Of a DNA stretch of 64,000 bases, positions 12,604 to 24,310 are shown piece after piece; positions within the stretch are counted from its first letter, which is position 1; each line of letters opens with the position of its first letter. The position numbers and the translations under genes are program-made. The notes beneath the pieces are model-generated. The model did not search any database. It had not been told where the DNA came from and was given only the letters and a program-made list of their open reading frames with translations. The stretch covers positions 43,610 to 107,609 of the forward strand of contig QZCP01000060.1 of assembly GCA_003956705.1 (NCBI GenBank), given 5' to 3'. Source of the DNA: Brevipalpus yothersi. Taxonomy: Eukaryota > Arthropoda > Arachnida > Trombidiformes > Tenuipalpidae.

Positions 12604-13740
12604 ATTCCATCTCATGTCATGATGAACGAACCCTTGTAGAATGATAGAGAGAGGATGAGAGAGGAAGAGACAAAAGTTACTCATCCGGATGATGATCGAA
12701 TATCTTTCCATGCTCATGCATTCATTTGTCTTCCATTTGTGATTCTCATCAGATTCTCTTACTGATGATCCTTATCAGAATTCAAATCAAAACATTACAC
12801 AGAATACAAATATGAAAGTGTCGTAACTTGTTCATTTTCTTTGTGTGAATCACTGGTTTTGAGTATCAATTCAGTTGGAATATATGTGATATGAGTAAGA
12901 AAATTTTGTCATACGCAAATGAAGTTGACAAAATTTTCTCAGCTGATGGCAACTTTATGCTGTCAAAATTTGCTTGATTCTTTCTTCTTTCACCTCCGAA
13001 GGAACAGAAAAAAGTTTGTCAAGTACCAATTTCTAGGAATAAAATCGATTTCAATGCCTTTTTTATATTAAGCTCGAATTTTGTGAAAATACTTCACATT
13101 ATCCCCTTCTCATGACACACCAAATTAGTGTCAAGCTTATAGGCCACTCTACCTAATCCATGTCGAGAATAAAGTAAAAGTTTGAAAGTGAATGAAGATT
13201 ACATGATGATGTTGATGATTTTTCGTTTCAAGATTGAAGAAGAAACTGTTGAAGAAGAGGCTCATTAAGTTGCAACATTTGGCTAAAGTCAGAAACTCAT
13301 CGATACATTAGTACTTCTTCTAGCTCGATAATCATTGATACTTGATCTTTCCATCAAAATAATTCTCACGAGGTTTTCTTTTACACGAACCCTTGGTGAT
13401 CACATCATCATTGTTTTTAATGGTGATCAAGATCTAGGACAAAGTCGATGAACTTAGCCTGATGGAATGTTATCGTATATATATGTGTTTGTCTACCAAC
13501 CATTCCCATCATATAGAAGATAACTGATCACGCTACAAGAATCACTTTCAATGCCGTTTCATTCATCATTTTTGCCAGGTACTTTGTGATGAAAGAGTGG
13601 AAAAAAGATGAAAAGAGTAAGAAAGGAAGAGAGAGATCAGCAAGTTTTGAGATGAGAAGTGTAGCTTCCAAGAAAAACGATCGAAATTTTCTCTCTTCAT
13701 CTCTCTTCCACCACATTCACAGACCGAGAATCGATCATGT

Positions 13741-13794
<54 letters not shown>

Positions 13795-14702
13795 TTCCTA
13801 AGAACTTTTCTCTCTACTTCATGGCTATATACAATCTTTCTCTCACTTGAGTACATTTTCTCATCTTCTTATCCACATCGAGAAATGGAGCATTTATTTT
13901 TTTTCTCGGATCAAAGTATGCCTCACTCTCAGAAACATTTATCTACCGATTTGTCTTCTTTTTTATTTATCCAATTTTTTACTTCACTTTCTACAGGCCT
14001 GATGCATATATACATGTACATGTGTATATGATCAGGAAAATAAAAGGAACAAAATGATCGAATAGAGATCACAATCATAGTCTGATGAATTTCATTTCCT
14101 AAGTGTACGTATGTGTCTGGGGCTCATGCAAACATTATGAAAGTCGATAAAGTAGAAAAAAAATGCTATATACTCATAATATTTTTTTGCCTCCTAAATA
14201 AAGAGAGTATATATACAGTAGTAGACAGAGTATATATGGAAGTTGAATATATTGGCTAACATACACACATGTGATCAGATGAGAATTGATCCTCTTTCAT
14301 TTTTCGTTTTTCCACAATAAGCCATTATTCAATGACTATTTTCTGAACCCAGCTCAAAGGGGATCTATTCTTGCGTATTTGTGCCTAACTTTTCTGAAAG
14401 AAATATATACTATTATCCTCTGGATCATATGAAATTCTGATCACATTGCGAAACAGTCTCTATATTTTATTCTATTACTATAACAATGGGACAACAATTC
14501 AATAACTGTTTCTCGGACATTTTTCTGTCCTCCAATTGATAGGGTCAAGGAGATGAGTTTTGTTTGAGTTCATTCGCTTGCAGGAGATGAATTGAGAAGT
14601 AACTGAACTTCGAATAACTGTCTTCTTTAGTTTGTATGAAAAAATTTGATATCTCGGGCAATAGCCCCACATATTTTTGGCCAGAGAACTCCTTTGATCA
14701 TG

Positions 14703-14770
<68 letters not shown>

Positions 14771-16755
14771 TCAGAGTCAGTTATCATGAAATTCAACAAT
14801 TTTTCTAGGATCAAACGAAATCTAGATTCTAGGCAAACTATCTACTAGAGGCTTGAATAGTCTTCATCCTCATCAATGGGTTGTTGGTTGATAATCAGCT
14901 GATGATGGAAGGATATACATGTACATGGGAGGTATATGCATGTGTATTCTCAAGAATTTTTAGATAACTCCAAGTGCATCAAGTTCTTATTCGAGATGCT
15001 GAAGGTGAAAACTTTTCCAATAGCAGAGTTCAGGATGGAAATTCATTTTACTTGTTAGGCAATAGAATACAATTTATCTCGAGGACAATGATATTTGAAT
15101 CTGGGACAAATTTTATTTTCATAATGCATTCTCATTTGTGTCCACAAATCAACTGAATAGGATTTTTATGGCCAAAAATCATATTCTCGGGTGTATATTG
15201 TTGATCATACATTCAGAAGATTTTACTTAACCTCTCATATTAAGTCATGATAAAGTCTAGTGACAAGAATATAAAAGGCTTCTATTGAATAACAAGACAC
15301 ACCTCCGACCTTTGTGAATTTTGTGAGATGAAAATTTTCCCATAATGAAAACAAAGAAGTGATCTCGCAAAGTAGGATCAAAAGTTTTCAAGGTCTGTGA
15401 TTGACGAAAGAGAATATTCGAGGATTCATGTATTTTGATCTGATTAATGACTCAATCAAATTCAACTCAGCATTTTTGTTGTATCTGCTATTCTGAAGTA
15501 TAAAAATTTTCAGGACTCGAATAAAAAGAGAGGAGACCCAAGATTGTCAAACCAACAATAGGCAGCTAAGTTATTGACAATATACAATACATTCACAATA
15601 GTGAGTAATCACCTTACCAGTAAGCTTTTGTGGGAAAGAATTCAAAACAAGATACATTTTGAATAGAATCTTTGTCTTATCTTCATAAGCAAAAGATATT
15701 CCAAACAAGAAATTCAATGAACCTCAAATTAAACCATATTGTTTCAGTTGAAGAATACGAAAAATCAGTTCAAGATCAACCTCAGCTGCTTTATAGTAAA
15801 GTTGTGTGGTTTCCACAACTTAGAACAAAAACTAGTGAAGTGTGGGAAACACTAGAGGAAATCGAAGTTTTGGAATGAAATTGGTGAATAATCTGGAAAA
15901 ATATGATTTGATCGATTTTCAACCACAAGAATTTCTGATAGAAGATTATTCATATGCAGTTCAATAGAAATTTTTTGATGCAAAAGATGAGATATTGAAG
16001 TTCCATGAAGCAGAAAAAGTTTGAATCATCAATTTAAAATTACTTCCATTTCAATGCTAATTTTGATAGAAATTTTGCCCTCTCATAACTGTATACAGAG
16101 AGGTGAATAAGGTTACCCAACAGTGTCCCAATGATTTATGATGCTGAATATGAAAAGCAACAATATCTCACAAGTTGAAAGATTATCATCAATTCAAGAA
16201 ATCAAGGTCAAGAATTTCTTTACAAATCAACCATCTCTCCTAGATAAAGTATACATAACTATGCATGCATATTTCCCATGGAAATGTTCAACATTTTCGG
16301 TTGATAATACTCACATGGAATTCAATTTTCAATAGAACCATATATTTGTGGAGCAATTTAACGTGATCACGAAATTTTGGCTTAGACAGATCAAATGGTT
16401 TGCCTGGTATGATTCCGGATGCTTTTTCACCTTCCTCATCAATATTTATCAATCCAGTGTTGAGTATTTTGAGTTGAACTTTATTAATTCGATTGAGAGC
16501 TCCAGAGGCAACACCTTTATTCAATTTATGATACAATAATGAACACTTGGCATTCTTGTTGCCGGAATCTTTTTTACGTCTCTTACGAGCCAGCTTGGCC
16601 ACTTTTTGGGCTATTTTGGTGGATGATGTGGATGATATGGTAGATGATTTTGGCGGTGGTCTACGATGATATATTCCACTTTGGCCAACACCACTTGATG
16701 TGCTGAGCATGCTGTTGGACAGCGACGAAGATGGCTTAATGAACGTAGATTCCAT
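4988..16755 (-). CDS. Tandem-domain PTP-like protein, both domains catalytically degenerate
   Basis: A protein of about 759 residues related to tandem receptor tyrosine phosphatases. Exons (minus strand, in order): 16315-16755, 11626-11713, 11248-11324, 10804-10840, 10066-10618, 8871-9006, 8366-8515, 6928-7015, 6687-6763, 6013-6150, 5545-5861, 5233-5368, and a weakly supported last exon 4988-5029. All join in frame with GT-AG introns. Domain 1 (residues about 120-470) has the YINASYVD and YIVTQGP blocks and the P-loop HCSDGCGRTG, which keeps Cys and Arg but has Asp for Ala; its WPD loop reads WPT. It has an Asn/Ser/Asp-rich insert just before that loop. Domain 2 has WPP for WPD and ISTNGKSRAG at the P-loop, with Ser where the catalytic Cys should be. 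Neither domain should hydrolyse phosphotyrosine; phosphopeptide binding or scaffolding is likely. No signal peptide or membrane segment was found: the first exon starts with an ATG directly behind an in-frame stop and encodes a Ser-rich, basic segment. From memory it resembles an arthropod R-PTP lineage with the same substitutions, but I cannot assign the orthologue. Confidence 0.75.
6334..6476. repeat. (CTCTTT)n-type compound microsatellite in PTP intron
   Basis: A nearly pure array of TCTCTTTC units, purine-rich on the minus strand, inside the intron 6151-6686. It keeps a frame open on the minus strand (Glu/Arg/Lys repeats), which is a composition artefact. Confidence 0.9.
7016..8365. other. 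PTP intron between domain 1 and domain 2 exons, with (GA)n tract
   Basis: This 1.35-kb intron holds a (GA)n tract at 7779-7813 and further GA-rich runs near 7950 and 8230. No other gene is visible on either strand. Confidence 0.6.
8620..8851. repeat. Two short CT/GA microsatellites in a PTP intron
   Basis: A (CT)n run at about 8620-8641 and a (GA)n run at about 8825-8851, both within the intron 8516-8870. The second sits only about 20 bases downstream of a donor site at 8870. Confidence 0.8.
9007..10065. other. PTP intron splitting the domain 1 P-loop codon
   Basis: The intron interrupts the Ser codon directly after the catalytic-site Cys (HC-S). The open frame on the plus strand at 9486-9887 shows no protein-like similarity and no conserved motif. 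Nothing else is recognisable. Confidence 0.55.
10841..11247. other. PTP intron 3
   Basis: A 407-base intron with a short (GT)n run near 10980-10992. No gene or structured element is seen. Confidence 0.6.
12532..12597. repeat. (CT)n microsatellite
   Basis: An almost uninterrupted TC dinucleotide array of about 66 bases, in the large PTP intron. Confidence 0.95.
13748..13791. repeat. (GA)n microsatellite
   Basis: A pure AG dinucleotide array of about 44 bases in the large PTP intron. Confidence 0.95.
14706..14765. repeat. (GA)n microsatellite
   Basis: A pure AG dinucleotide array of about 60 bases in the large PTP intron, ending in a short G run. Confidence 0.95.
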
Positions 16756-17893
16756 TCAAACTTTCTTAACGATAACCGTAGAGCTCATCCGAGATCACTT
16801 TCCACTAATACAATACTAATTATGATGATGAAGGGTGGTTCGGTGAAATATGATGAAATCAATCAAGTGGTCACATGTATCAGTAAGGCAGCATAGAAAG
16901 ATAGATGGAGAACGAAAAAATTTTTCCAAAGGTTAAAAATTTTGGTCATCAAACATCTAATATCAAGCCGATTATTTGGAACTTCTCTTTACTGGTGATC
17001 ATCATCATTATAATGATATAGTAACTGGCGAAGAAAAGAATGGATGAAAATGAAGTAGAATAAAAAATGGAGACGACTGAGGACACGAAAGTAAATAGAG
17101 ATGCAGAAGAAGAAGAAGATGTAAAATGAAGATACAAGCAAACACAGAGAGAAGTAGTTTTTAAAACTGTATGTATAAACCGGTGGAAGTTATACTCAAT
17201 CACGGGAAGAGAAAAAAATTTTTTTGCAGCCGAAACTCTTGTGAACTTATTTTAGACAGAGAGAAAGAGAGAGAAAGCTTAGTGAAGGTCTTCATCGTTG
17301 CCTCGACTCGGATGGATCATCATCTTACAGCATCTCTCAAACCATTCTCATCCTTTTTCCAGCATCTCAACTAGAGAGAAAAAGTAACTGAGGAGCTTAG
17401 AAGTACATGGAAATAGAGAGAGAAAGAGAGCGAGATAGAAATGCTTCCAGCTCTCTCTTTGGAATTGTGTGTGCTATACTGTTCTGTTCCCAACACATGC
17501 GTATATATAAATTTCACGTTCGTTGGTGACTCAATTAATTTGATTTATCAAATATTCGATACAAGACATGAGGATGTTTTTTTGTAAATCCACAAGACAA
17601 AATGACTTAGAATTTGTCCCTGAATTGATTTTGTGGTGGAGAAATTGAGGCAATTATCCGAAGTTGGTCATCATGTTGTTCAAAGTCCAACTAAGCTCGA
17701 TGAATTATCAACTGAAAATAGAAAATAGATATCTAAAAAAGAGGATCACTTCCCGATTGACTTCAGAAGACTTTTGACAATTACGTTATTGTATTTACAA
17801 ATTTTATAGAAAGTTTACAAAGATCAAATTCAACAAGGATTCATGAACTTAAACAATGGAAATAGAAAAATTATCAATTCTTATCAAACTGAA
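16756..17893. other. Spacer upstream of the PTP first exon
   Basis: This 1.1-kb region should contain the PTP promoter, or a hidden upstream exon if the protein does have a membrane anchor. I searched it for signal-peptide, membrane-segment or Ig/fibronectin-like open frames on the minus strand and saw none that convince. Confidence 0.4.
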
Positions 17894-19074
17894 TTATGTT
17901 GACGAAGGATGAGCGCTTGGAGTGATCTCTTCGTCAATTTTCATTTCTTCGCTTGTGTCCTCTATGACTGAAGGTCCAGATTTGTTTTCAGCGAGGGTGA
18001 TTATAAAGGTTGGATACTCTATTATTGTCATACCAGACAAAATACTCCTAATTTTCTGGGTAGGATCGATTGTTGAGGCAGTTTTTGAGACTCGAATCTT
18101 TGTAACCCAATTTTGAGATCCTATCTTACGATAGACTGTATAATTTTTCCATATTTCATTCTTATCAATAATATCTTGAGGATTGATATATTCTTGAATA
18201 ACTTCCAATAGCGTTCGATTTTCAGGAACTCGATGGAGAAGGATGGATGATGTTTGTTCTATCACCTCCCCTCTTCTCATGATATGAGTGAATTCTAATT
18301 CGATATCCCAATGAATTTCTTTGAGAGAATATTGATAGGCAGTTTTGTTTTCACAGCGTTTCTTGAATCCAGCAGGCAATATTTTGAGTCTTGTACCTCT
18401 CATTTTAGCTTCATAGATCAGCTTTTTCAGCCATGAAGGTAATTCATCAGCACTTCTCACAATGTTTACTCGTTCACGTTTAAGAGAGCCAAGAAAACGA
18501 TCACCATCATCAAGGAAAAAGTAATCTATAAGGAGGAAGGGAGAGAGAGAGAGAGAGTAAATGTACCAAATGAATGTAGCCATGATCAGTAAATTATAAA
18601 CGTTCATGAGATCAGAAATAGGAAACATGCATACTTACCATGGCGTAGATCAGCTTCATCGATATTGGAAAGTTTTTTGAAAGTTGCTGGAGCTGCTCTT
18701 CCACTACAATTGTATACAGTTTTATGAGCTTGGACACAACTTGCCGAGCACGTTCGCAATGAACAGCCTGGACACTTGTATTTCGGTCCATTTTCTTGAC
18801 AAATTGCACATAATTTCGGATCAATCACAGATTCCTCTTCACCTTCCTCATCCTGTTCTCCATCATTCATCTGATCCATTTTGAGAGGAACACTGCTATC
18901 TCTCTCTTCATCACTTAAAATTTCACCATCTTCCGGCTCATTACCACAAGATTGTAAAGAGGGCATTCTTGAGATTGTTTGTGATGAGCTTTCCAAATCA
19001 GGTCTATTATTGAAAAAAGATGCACGAGAAGTTGATGTTTCTCTCATCAAATCGAAAGGATTCGGTAAAGCCAT
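17894..19074 (-). CDS. Znhit6: Bcd1/ZNHIT6, box C/D snoRNP assembly factor
   Basis: Bcd1 is a nuclear assembly factor that stabilises newly made box C/D snoRNAs with NOP58 and the R2TP machinery. Exons 18639-19074 and 17894-18525 join in frame through a 113-base GT-AG intron to give about 355 residues. The N-terminal third is acidic and Ser-rich. A HIT-type zinc finger follows (residues about 97-135): CAICQENGPKYKCPGC, then CSASC-x3-H-x5-C. The C-terminal domain starts with YFFLDDGDRFL and contains the conserved block LPAGFKKRCENKT and later KIRSILSGMTIIEYPTF. The family range is roughly 350-470 residues. The ATG at 19074 (MALPNPF) is preferred over an upstream in-frame Met at 19119 because the extension is only hydrophobic spacer. 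Identification is secure from finger plus C-terminal domain. Confidence 0.88.
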
Positions 19075-19671
19075 TGGACAAAAATTGAAGCAAGACAAAA
19101 CAACCAGAAGATGAAACAAAGTTCCACAAAAAAAACTAACGGTTTTGAAATTAATATCACAGAAAAATCAATCTAACCAATCTGGTTGAAATGTTTGTCA
19201 ACATACATGGAAACACGTTTTGTTTATCATGCTTTTTTACCGGTTTGTTTTGATCAGCGCTTGCTCATGGTATGTGTGAAAAAAGAGCGCGATCATGATA
19301 TTTCATCATCATTTCATCATTCCATCAGGATGATGAAATTTTTCATCAGATCATGATAATGCATTTCATCCTTTAGGGGTTGAAGAATGAGAGGAACAGT
19401 ATTCATTATCTCAATTGTGGGATATGAAGAATTAGTCAAAATGGTTGGAATAACAGAAAGGAGGATCATCTTCTTCCATGATGAGCAAAGAACTTTCTTT
19501 CGATAAGAACGTTAGTCGTTTGGATTGATGATTCAACAACAATAAATACTGTATGATGATAAAATTTGTTCATAAATCGAGATATTTACTCGTTTTAAAT
19601 CACATTGAATTCATCTATTACAAATGATGAGTGAAAAAGGGCCAAAAAAAGGTTATATCGAGTTGAAAAGT
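19075..19671. other. Spacer upstream of Bcd1
   Basis: Intergenic DNA between two minus-strand genes. It includes a segment at 19285-19370 made of repeated TTCATCAT/ATGATGAA words that form inverted repeats. No gene is seen. Confidence 0.45.
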
Positions 19672-20499
19672 TTAGGTAGATAAATTTTGAAAGAAAACAT
19701 TTGCTTGACTCAATTGATCAACGAACATTGTTTCGTTATCACTCAAATTGAAGCGAACTTTTTTGGGATGTTGAGTTTTTTCAGGAAGAAATTTGACATC
19801 ATTGTGTGGACGCTTACGATTAGCTGAGCAGGAAAGGATCGAATGTTTGCGTGGTTTTTGATTATCACAATTGACACCAATTCGTTTCTCTTTGACATCT
19901 AGTTGCTGCTTGATTTTGTCCTCTCTTCTCAGTATACTGGATGAAAAAATTAGAGCAATTATTAATCATTTGAATTATACATTTGACTGTGATCATTTGT
20001 CTTACCTTTCAAAATATTCAATGTCCACAAGGACTTTGTCTCTCTGTTCATCTAGCTTTTTGATTTGGAAATCAAGGTTAGAAACTTTGGCACTGGTTAC
20101 TATTTTCTGAATCTTTTGATCAAGTTCCTCTTTTTCATTTGTTTTCGCATCTAGCTCTTCTCGAATACTTTTCAATTCAGATTCCATAGTTCCAATTAAT
20201 TGCATCAGTTGAGTTTCCTCTTTAATTCTCAAATCTTCTTTCGATCCATCAAAATTGGCTCGTAAAAATGACCATAGCTGATCACAAAATCCATCTCTTG
20301 CTTCGTAAAACTGTTTACCCATCTCTTTACGATCCTGTTGAAGTTGATCACACTCGGCTTGTAGCTGATTGAGAGCCTCTTCAAACAGTGTTAGATCAAC
20401 TTGTGTTTTGAATCGTAATGCTTCATTGAATGCTACTCGCTCATCATCATAATTAGGATCATTACAATCACTGGTAGCAGGGGTAGTAGACCATTCCAT
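19672..20499 (-). CDS. Coiled-coil protein of unknown function
   Basis: I do not recognise this protein. Exons 20006-20499 and 19672-19936 join in frame through a 69-base GT-AG intron to give 252 residues. Residues about 35-200 are heptad-rich and highly charged (for example LNQLQAECDQLQQDRKEMGK and QIKKLDEQRDKVLVDIEYFE), predicting one long coiled coil with short breaks. The C-terminal 60 residues are basic and end in a short block (KKVRFNLSDNET) resembling a PP1-docking or KVRF-type motif, which is suggestive only. No signal peptide or membrane segment is present. Codon use and splice signals match the neighbours, so it is probably a real gene. A structural role in chromosome, spindle or vesicle biology would fit but nothing here proves it. 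Confidence 0.7.
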
Positions 20500-21382
20500 G
20501 TCTAGAAGCAGTGAAAAAAGAAAGCCAAATCACCATCAAACACTCACATCCAACAATCGAATAATATTGATAACAATTCAACTAACCATTTATATTCTTG
20601 GCCATTGGCAATATCCTTAAAGTTTTCACGACTCGAATCGTGAAAACGAAGTACCACGAATCAAAAGTACGATCAGAACTGATTAAACCAAATCAATTGG
20701 AGCTCAAAATCTTCACACAGGAGAAAACTAATGATTAAACAAAAATGCACAAATCACAATCAGCAAAATAAAGAAGAGCCACTAATTGATCAACACGATT
20801 GAGCTTAACTTCGTTGCTCACTTAATATTCGTAGAATTCTTCATCAAAAGAAAAAAAATTAAGCTTTTTTTTCTCGAATCGCTCTTATTGCACCATCTTG
20901 TGTGGTATGTTTGATCACAGTTTTTTGTGTGCTTTGATTACTTTCAAAATGAACACTTAAAAATGTTCAAAATGCTCATTAACCTGTGATAAATAGATGT
21001 GTAACAGTTTATATATGATGATAAGGATTTGGGCAGATTTTTAATCTGAAAATATTCTACTTTGTGACCGATTCAGATCAGTTCGATTCGTTAACAGTAA
21101 ACACAATACACGTTGTACTTGCATGTGTACGTGTTATGGTGGAAAAGCTTTGCTCTCATGAAAATATATGTTCAAACTAAATTGGTTTACGGATTGGTTG
21201 ATTCCACTGGATATTCTTGATTCCTTGCAAACTGTGATTGATCAGATTTTGCAATTGCTACAATCATCAGTTCAAGTAAGTGTTCCGAATGTGTGTGCGT
21301 GTGTGTTAACAGTGCGAAGCTTACTGTTTTTCTTTCATCATCCTGTTGATCATGTTATTATAGAATTGTGTGTTAACATACT
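20500..21382. other. Divergent spacer between coiled-coil gene and ACTMAP
   Basis: AT-rich region that should contain both promoters. A short inverted repeat (TTCACGACTCGAATCGTGAA) lies at about 20624-20643. No further gene is seen. Confidence 0.45.
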
Positions 21383-22467
21383 ATGGAAACATCGTCTGGA
21401 TCAGGTCCACCTATTCCACCACCGCCATTACCTATCACAATTGATCAAAAGTTCATACAAAGATTGGTCAAGCCAAGATTGATACAAAATGATCGTGGAG
21501 ATGATCGAGAGGTTGTGAGAGATTTACTACGAATTCGCCGATTGTATGAACAATCTGAACCTGATCTGGTGTATTTATCGATATACAATCAAGCACCATC
21601 TGTTTTACAGGATGGTCCAATGTAAGTTTTCTATCACACACAATGTGTACCCTGATGTCATTTTGCACCATCATCAATCGATGTTCTCATCCTCATGTTT
21701 CCCATGTGCAGGTGTGGTCTAGTGGCAGCTCATACTGCACTCGAATCCATTGGAATCTCGGTATCATCCAGCCATCATCTTTTGAAATTAGCTCAAAATC
21801 GAGGATATACTCATCAAGGAGAAATGTTTTCTAGTGAGTTTTCAATGCAATATTTTCGATTTTGTTCGATAAAACTTGAAACTATTATCAATTGCGCTTA
21901 TTTTCTATTTTCATTCAAGCTGAACATTTGGGTAAACTGATTGAAGAAGAGTTTCCGATTAAGACAACCGTTATTCGTGGTTTTCGAGAAGAAAAATCCA
22001 AGAGGGTAAACGAAATTCTCAATCATCTGTGTAGAGGATGGCCTATTTTGATCGCATATGATTCCGATTTCAATCATACACCATGCTTGAAAGGAGGCCG
22101 AAAAGCTCATTGGGCAGTTCTACTTGGAATATGTCTCACAATTAAGCCATCAATAAGTCTACTTGAAGACATCCACAAGTTTACCGATCAGGACCCAGTC
22201 TTTCATCAACTCAGACATATTCGAAGGAATTCCGAATTCTTATTCGATCCACTCACTGGAATTATGAACAACATAAAGATTGAGGTTTACGCAAAACAAG
22301 GGAAAAGTGCATTTCTTCAGTGCTTCTCACTTGATGGCCTAATAGAAAGTAACCTCAATCTCTTTGAATGTGATCTAAGTAGCAGAGGAAATTATGTGAT
22401 ACCAAAGGAAGGAGTTGCTAAGGGATTGAGCAATCAGGCTTTACTAATAAAACCCAATCAAAACTAG
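21383..22467 (+). CDS. Actmap: Actin maturation protease
   Basis: ACTMAP removes the acetylated N-terminal Met or Cys residue from actin so that the mature acidic N-terminus can form. Exons 21383-21621, 21712-21833 and 21920-22467 join in frame through two introns of 90 and 86 bases to give 302 residues. The N-terminus is Pro-rich (GPPIPPPPLP), as in the vertebrate protein. The papain-like core has the expected catalytic Cys at residue 81 (QDGPMCGLVAAH) and His at 184 (KAHWAVLLG), and the family blocks YDSDFNHTPC, AKQGKS and ESNLNLF. The C-terminal GLSNQALLIKP motif closes the fold. All catalytic elements appear intact. It lies beside, and diverges from, the coiled-coil gene. Its partner in N-terminal processing, Naa10, is in the same window but 19 kb away, which is probably coincidence. 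Confidence 0.9.
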
Positions 22468-22568
22468 TAGAAATTTATTTTCATTATGAGTATGAAAATG
22501 TACATAATGTGTGGAGAAAAAAAATCAACAAGTATTGATCATGCTGGAGATCACTTGAAAGTGGTGGA

Positions 22569-23920
22569 TCAATCCTCCTCATAAATAGGCTCGAACTCTT
22601 TTTCCGCTAAATTTTCTGAATTAGCATCTACTCTCGAGTCGTTATCATTTTCATTTTCATTTGTTGTTGCATCTACTCTGTTTTCGACTTCGAGGGTTCT
22701 GCTATCTTCTCTGTTTTCTTCCATCTCACCTGAATTCTCATCATTATCGTCTTGATCATCCATGGGTTCTATCTTACCATTCTCCGACTCTTCCTTGTTG
22801 ATAATATTATCGCCGGAATCCTTGTTGTTGCCCTCGATTGACTCTTCATCCAAATCGTCCTTTTTGTATAAATCCTCTATATCTGCTAGTTCTTTCTGTA
22901 CTTTGGCTCTTTTTTCTGCTAAGATCCCTACAAAAAAGAACAAAAAATCAGATATGAATCGATTGATTGAATAAAGAAAATATTTGTACGACCAGATCAT
23001 GTTTCAACTTACATCTAAACTTTTCTTTGGTTTCCTTACAACGTTTTTCACTTTCAGGGGTAGGTTTAGTAGGTAAATAAAATATAGGAGGCTTTGTCTT
23101 TGTTTGTATAAAATTGATCAAATTTTTATGTGACTTTTCCCATTCCTCATGCTAGAATAGAAAGAAAGAGAGAGAAAAATGAATTAATCATCTGCTCTAT
23201 AAAATCTTAACCGCTGCTTTTGTGGCTCATGAAATTTCATTAAAAATTCTTACAATGGTTACTCTCTCTTCTTTGAGTTCCGTTTTCCTCAATTGAGCTT
23301 GTTCTTCTCTTTTCTTTTTGGCCATCTCTCTTCTCTCTTTTCTGATGGAAGCTCTTTCTTCTTCCGCTTGCTTGTCGAGTTTTTCCTCAATCTCGGCTCT
23401 TTTTTGTGTCTAGAAGAAACAGATAATCACGAATCAGTAAAAAAATTGAACATTATTCGATGGATGCATTATGAGGGGGAACATATCACACAAAAACATA
23501 CCACAGGCTTACGTCTGGACTCTTCTGATTGAAATTTTTGTAATGTACCCAAAATCATGCCCAACATTCTTCGATTCCTGGCTACACCTCTTTTATCGGT
23601 CGATTGTTCCTCGATTGCCTGATGTCGAGGTTTAATTTCTTTGATAGCAGGAATAACCTGTGATGCCAATACCGGTTTAATTGGATCATTTTCTGGTGTG
23701 TACCGATCAATGCCTGACATGGGACTTCGATTACGATGTAAATATGGATGATTTGATGGTGGTCTACCAGAATGAGCTCGATCTACATATAAATACACAG
23801 ACAAGCAGACATTAACATAAACACACGCACATCAGAACCTTCAATCGAAAGCAAGTGTCAAAGTTTCGTAAAAAATTATCGATATCACAACAATCATCAC
23901 CACTTACCTTGTTTTGGCAT
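22569..23920 (-). CDS. Pnn: Pinin
   Basis: Pinin is a nuclear speckle protein tied to the exon junction complex and splicing control. Five exons join in frame: 23908-23920 (only 13 bases, MPKQ plus one base), 23502-23782, 23254-23409, 23013-23151 and 22569-22927, for about 315 residues. The core pinin block RNRRMLGMILGTLQKF is at about residue 75, and is followed by a charged coiled coil and then HEEWEKSHKNLINFIQTKTKPPIFYLPTK, matching the EEW-IRTKTKP-FYIP block of vertebrate pinin. The C-terminus is acidic (Glu/Asp/Asn), and the RS-rich tail of vertebrate pinin (over 700 residues in total) is missing, as in some invertebrates. The tiny first exon carrying the start codon is supported by good splice sites and frame continuity. 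Confidence 0.88.
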
Positions 23921-24310
23921 CTTCTCTCAACAATTCAACGTACACACATAAACACACACACACCAGAACAAATTAATGACACATACTGATTGTGAAAATG
24001 TGTTTAAATATGTAAAATCAAAGTCAAAGTCAAAAAAAAATGTGTACAAAAAATGATTTTATTAAAACAAAATCATTTCATCATTTCCGGTGAAAACATG
24101 ATGGAGCCACTTCATTCACATCACTTCGAGGACTTGATGCGCGTAAAAAAGCTTGATTCATTTCACATTGCTTGTACATAAACAACATGTATTAATTGTT
24201 TTGTTGGACACATCAAATCAATTTTTAATTAAAAGTGCTTTTCTTGTCTTTGTCTCTTTCATTGACCATCGGATTATCAGTAGATACATTCATACACACA
24301 TTCATACACA
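23921..24310. other. Divergent promoter region, pinin and BTB gene
   Basis: A 390-base AT-rich spacer shared by two divergently transcribed genes, with short (CA)n runs near 23950-23962 and 24290-24308. No gene is seen. Confidence 0.5.

Larger units (their letters stand above)
11714..16314. other. Large first intron of the PTP gene
   Basis: A 4.6-kb stretch without recognisable coding sequence. It contains three long microsatellites (listed separately), an (AT)n run near 12483-12494 and AT-rich unique sequence. The flanking exons join in phase 0, and the joined protein reads like a PTP juxtamembrane-to-domain transition, which supports a single intron here. An undetected small exon cannot be excluded. 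Confidence 0.5.

Noticed and set aside
12394..12717. Open frames through the CT array on both strands
   Set aside because: Dinucleotide repeats keep frames open; outside the repeat no protein-like sequence is present.
16138..16335. Plus-strand frame overlapping the PTP first exon donor
   Set aside because: Antisense to a coding exon and without protein features.
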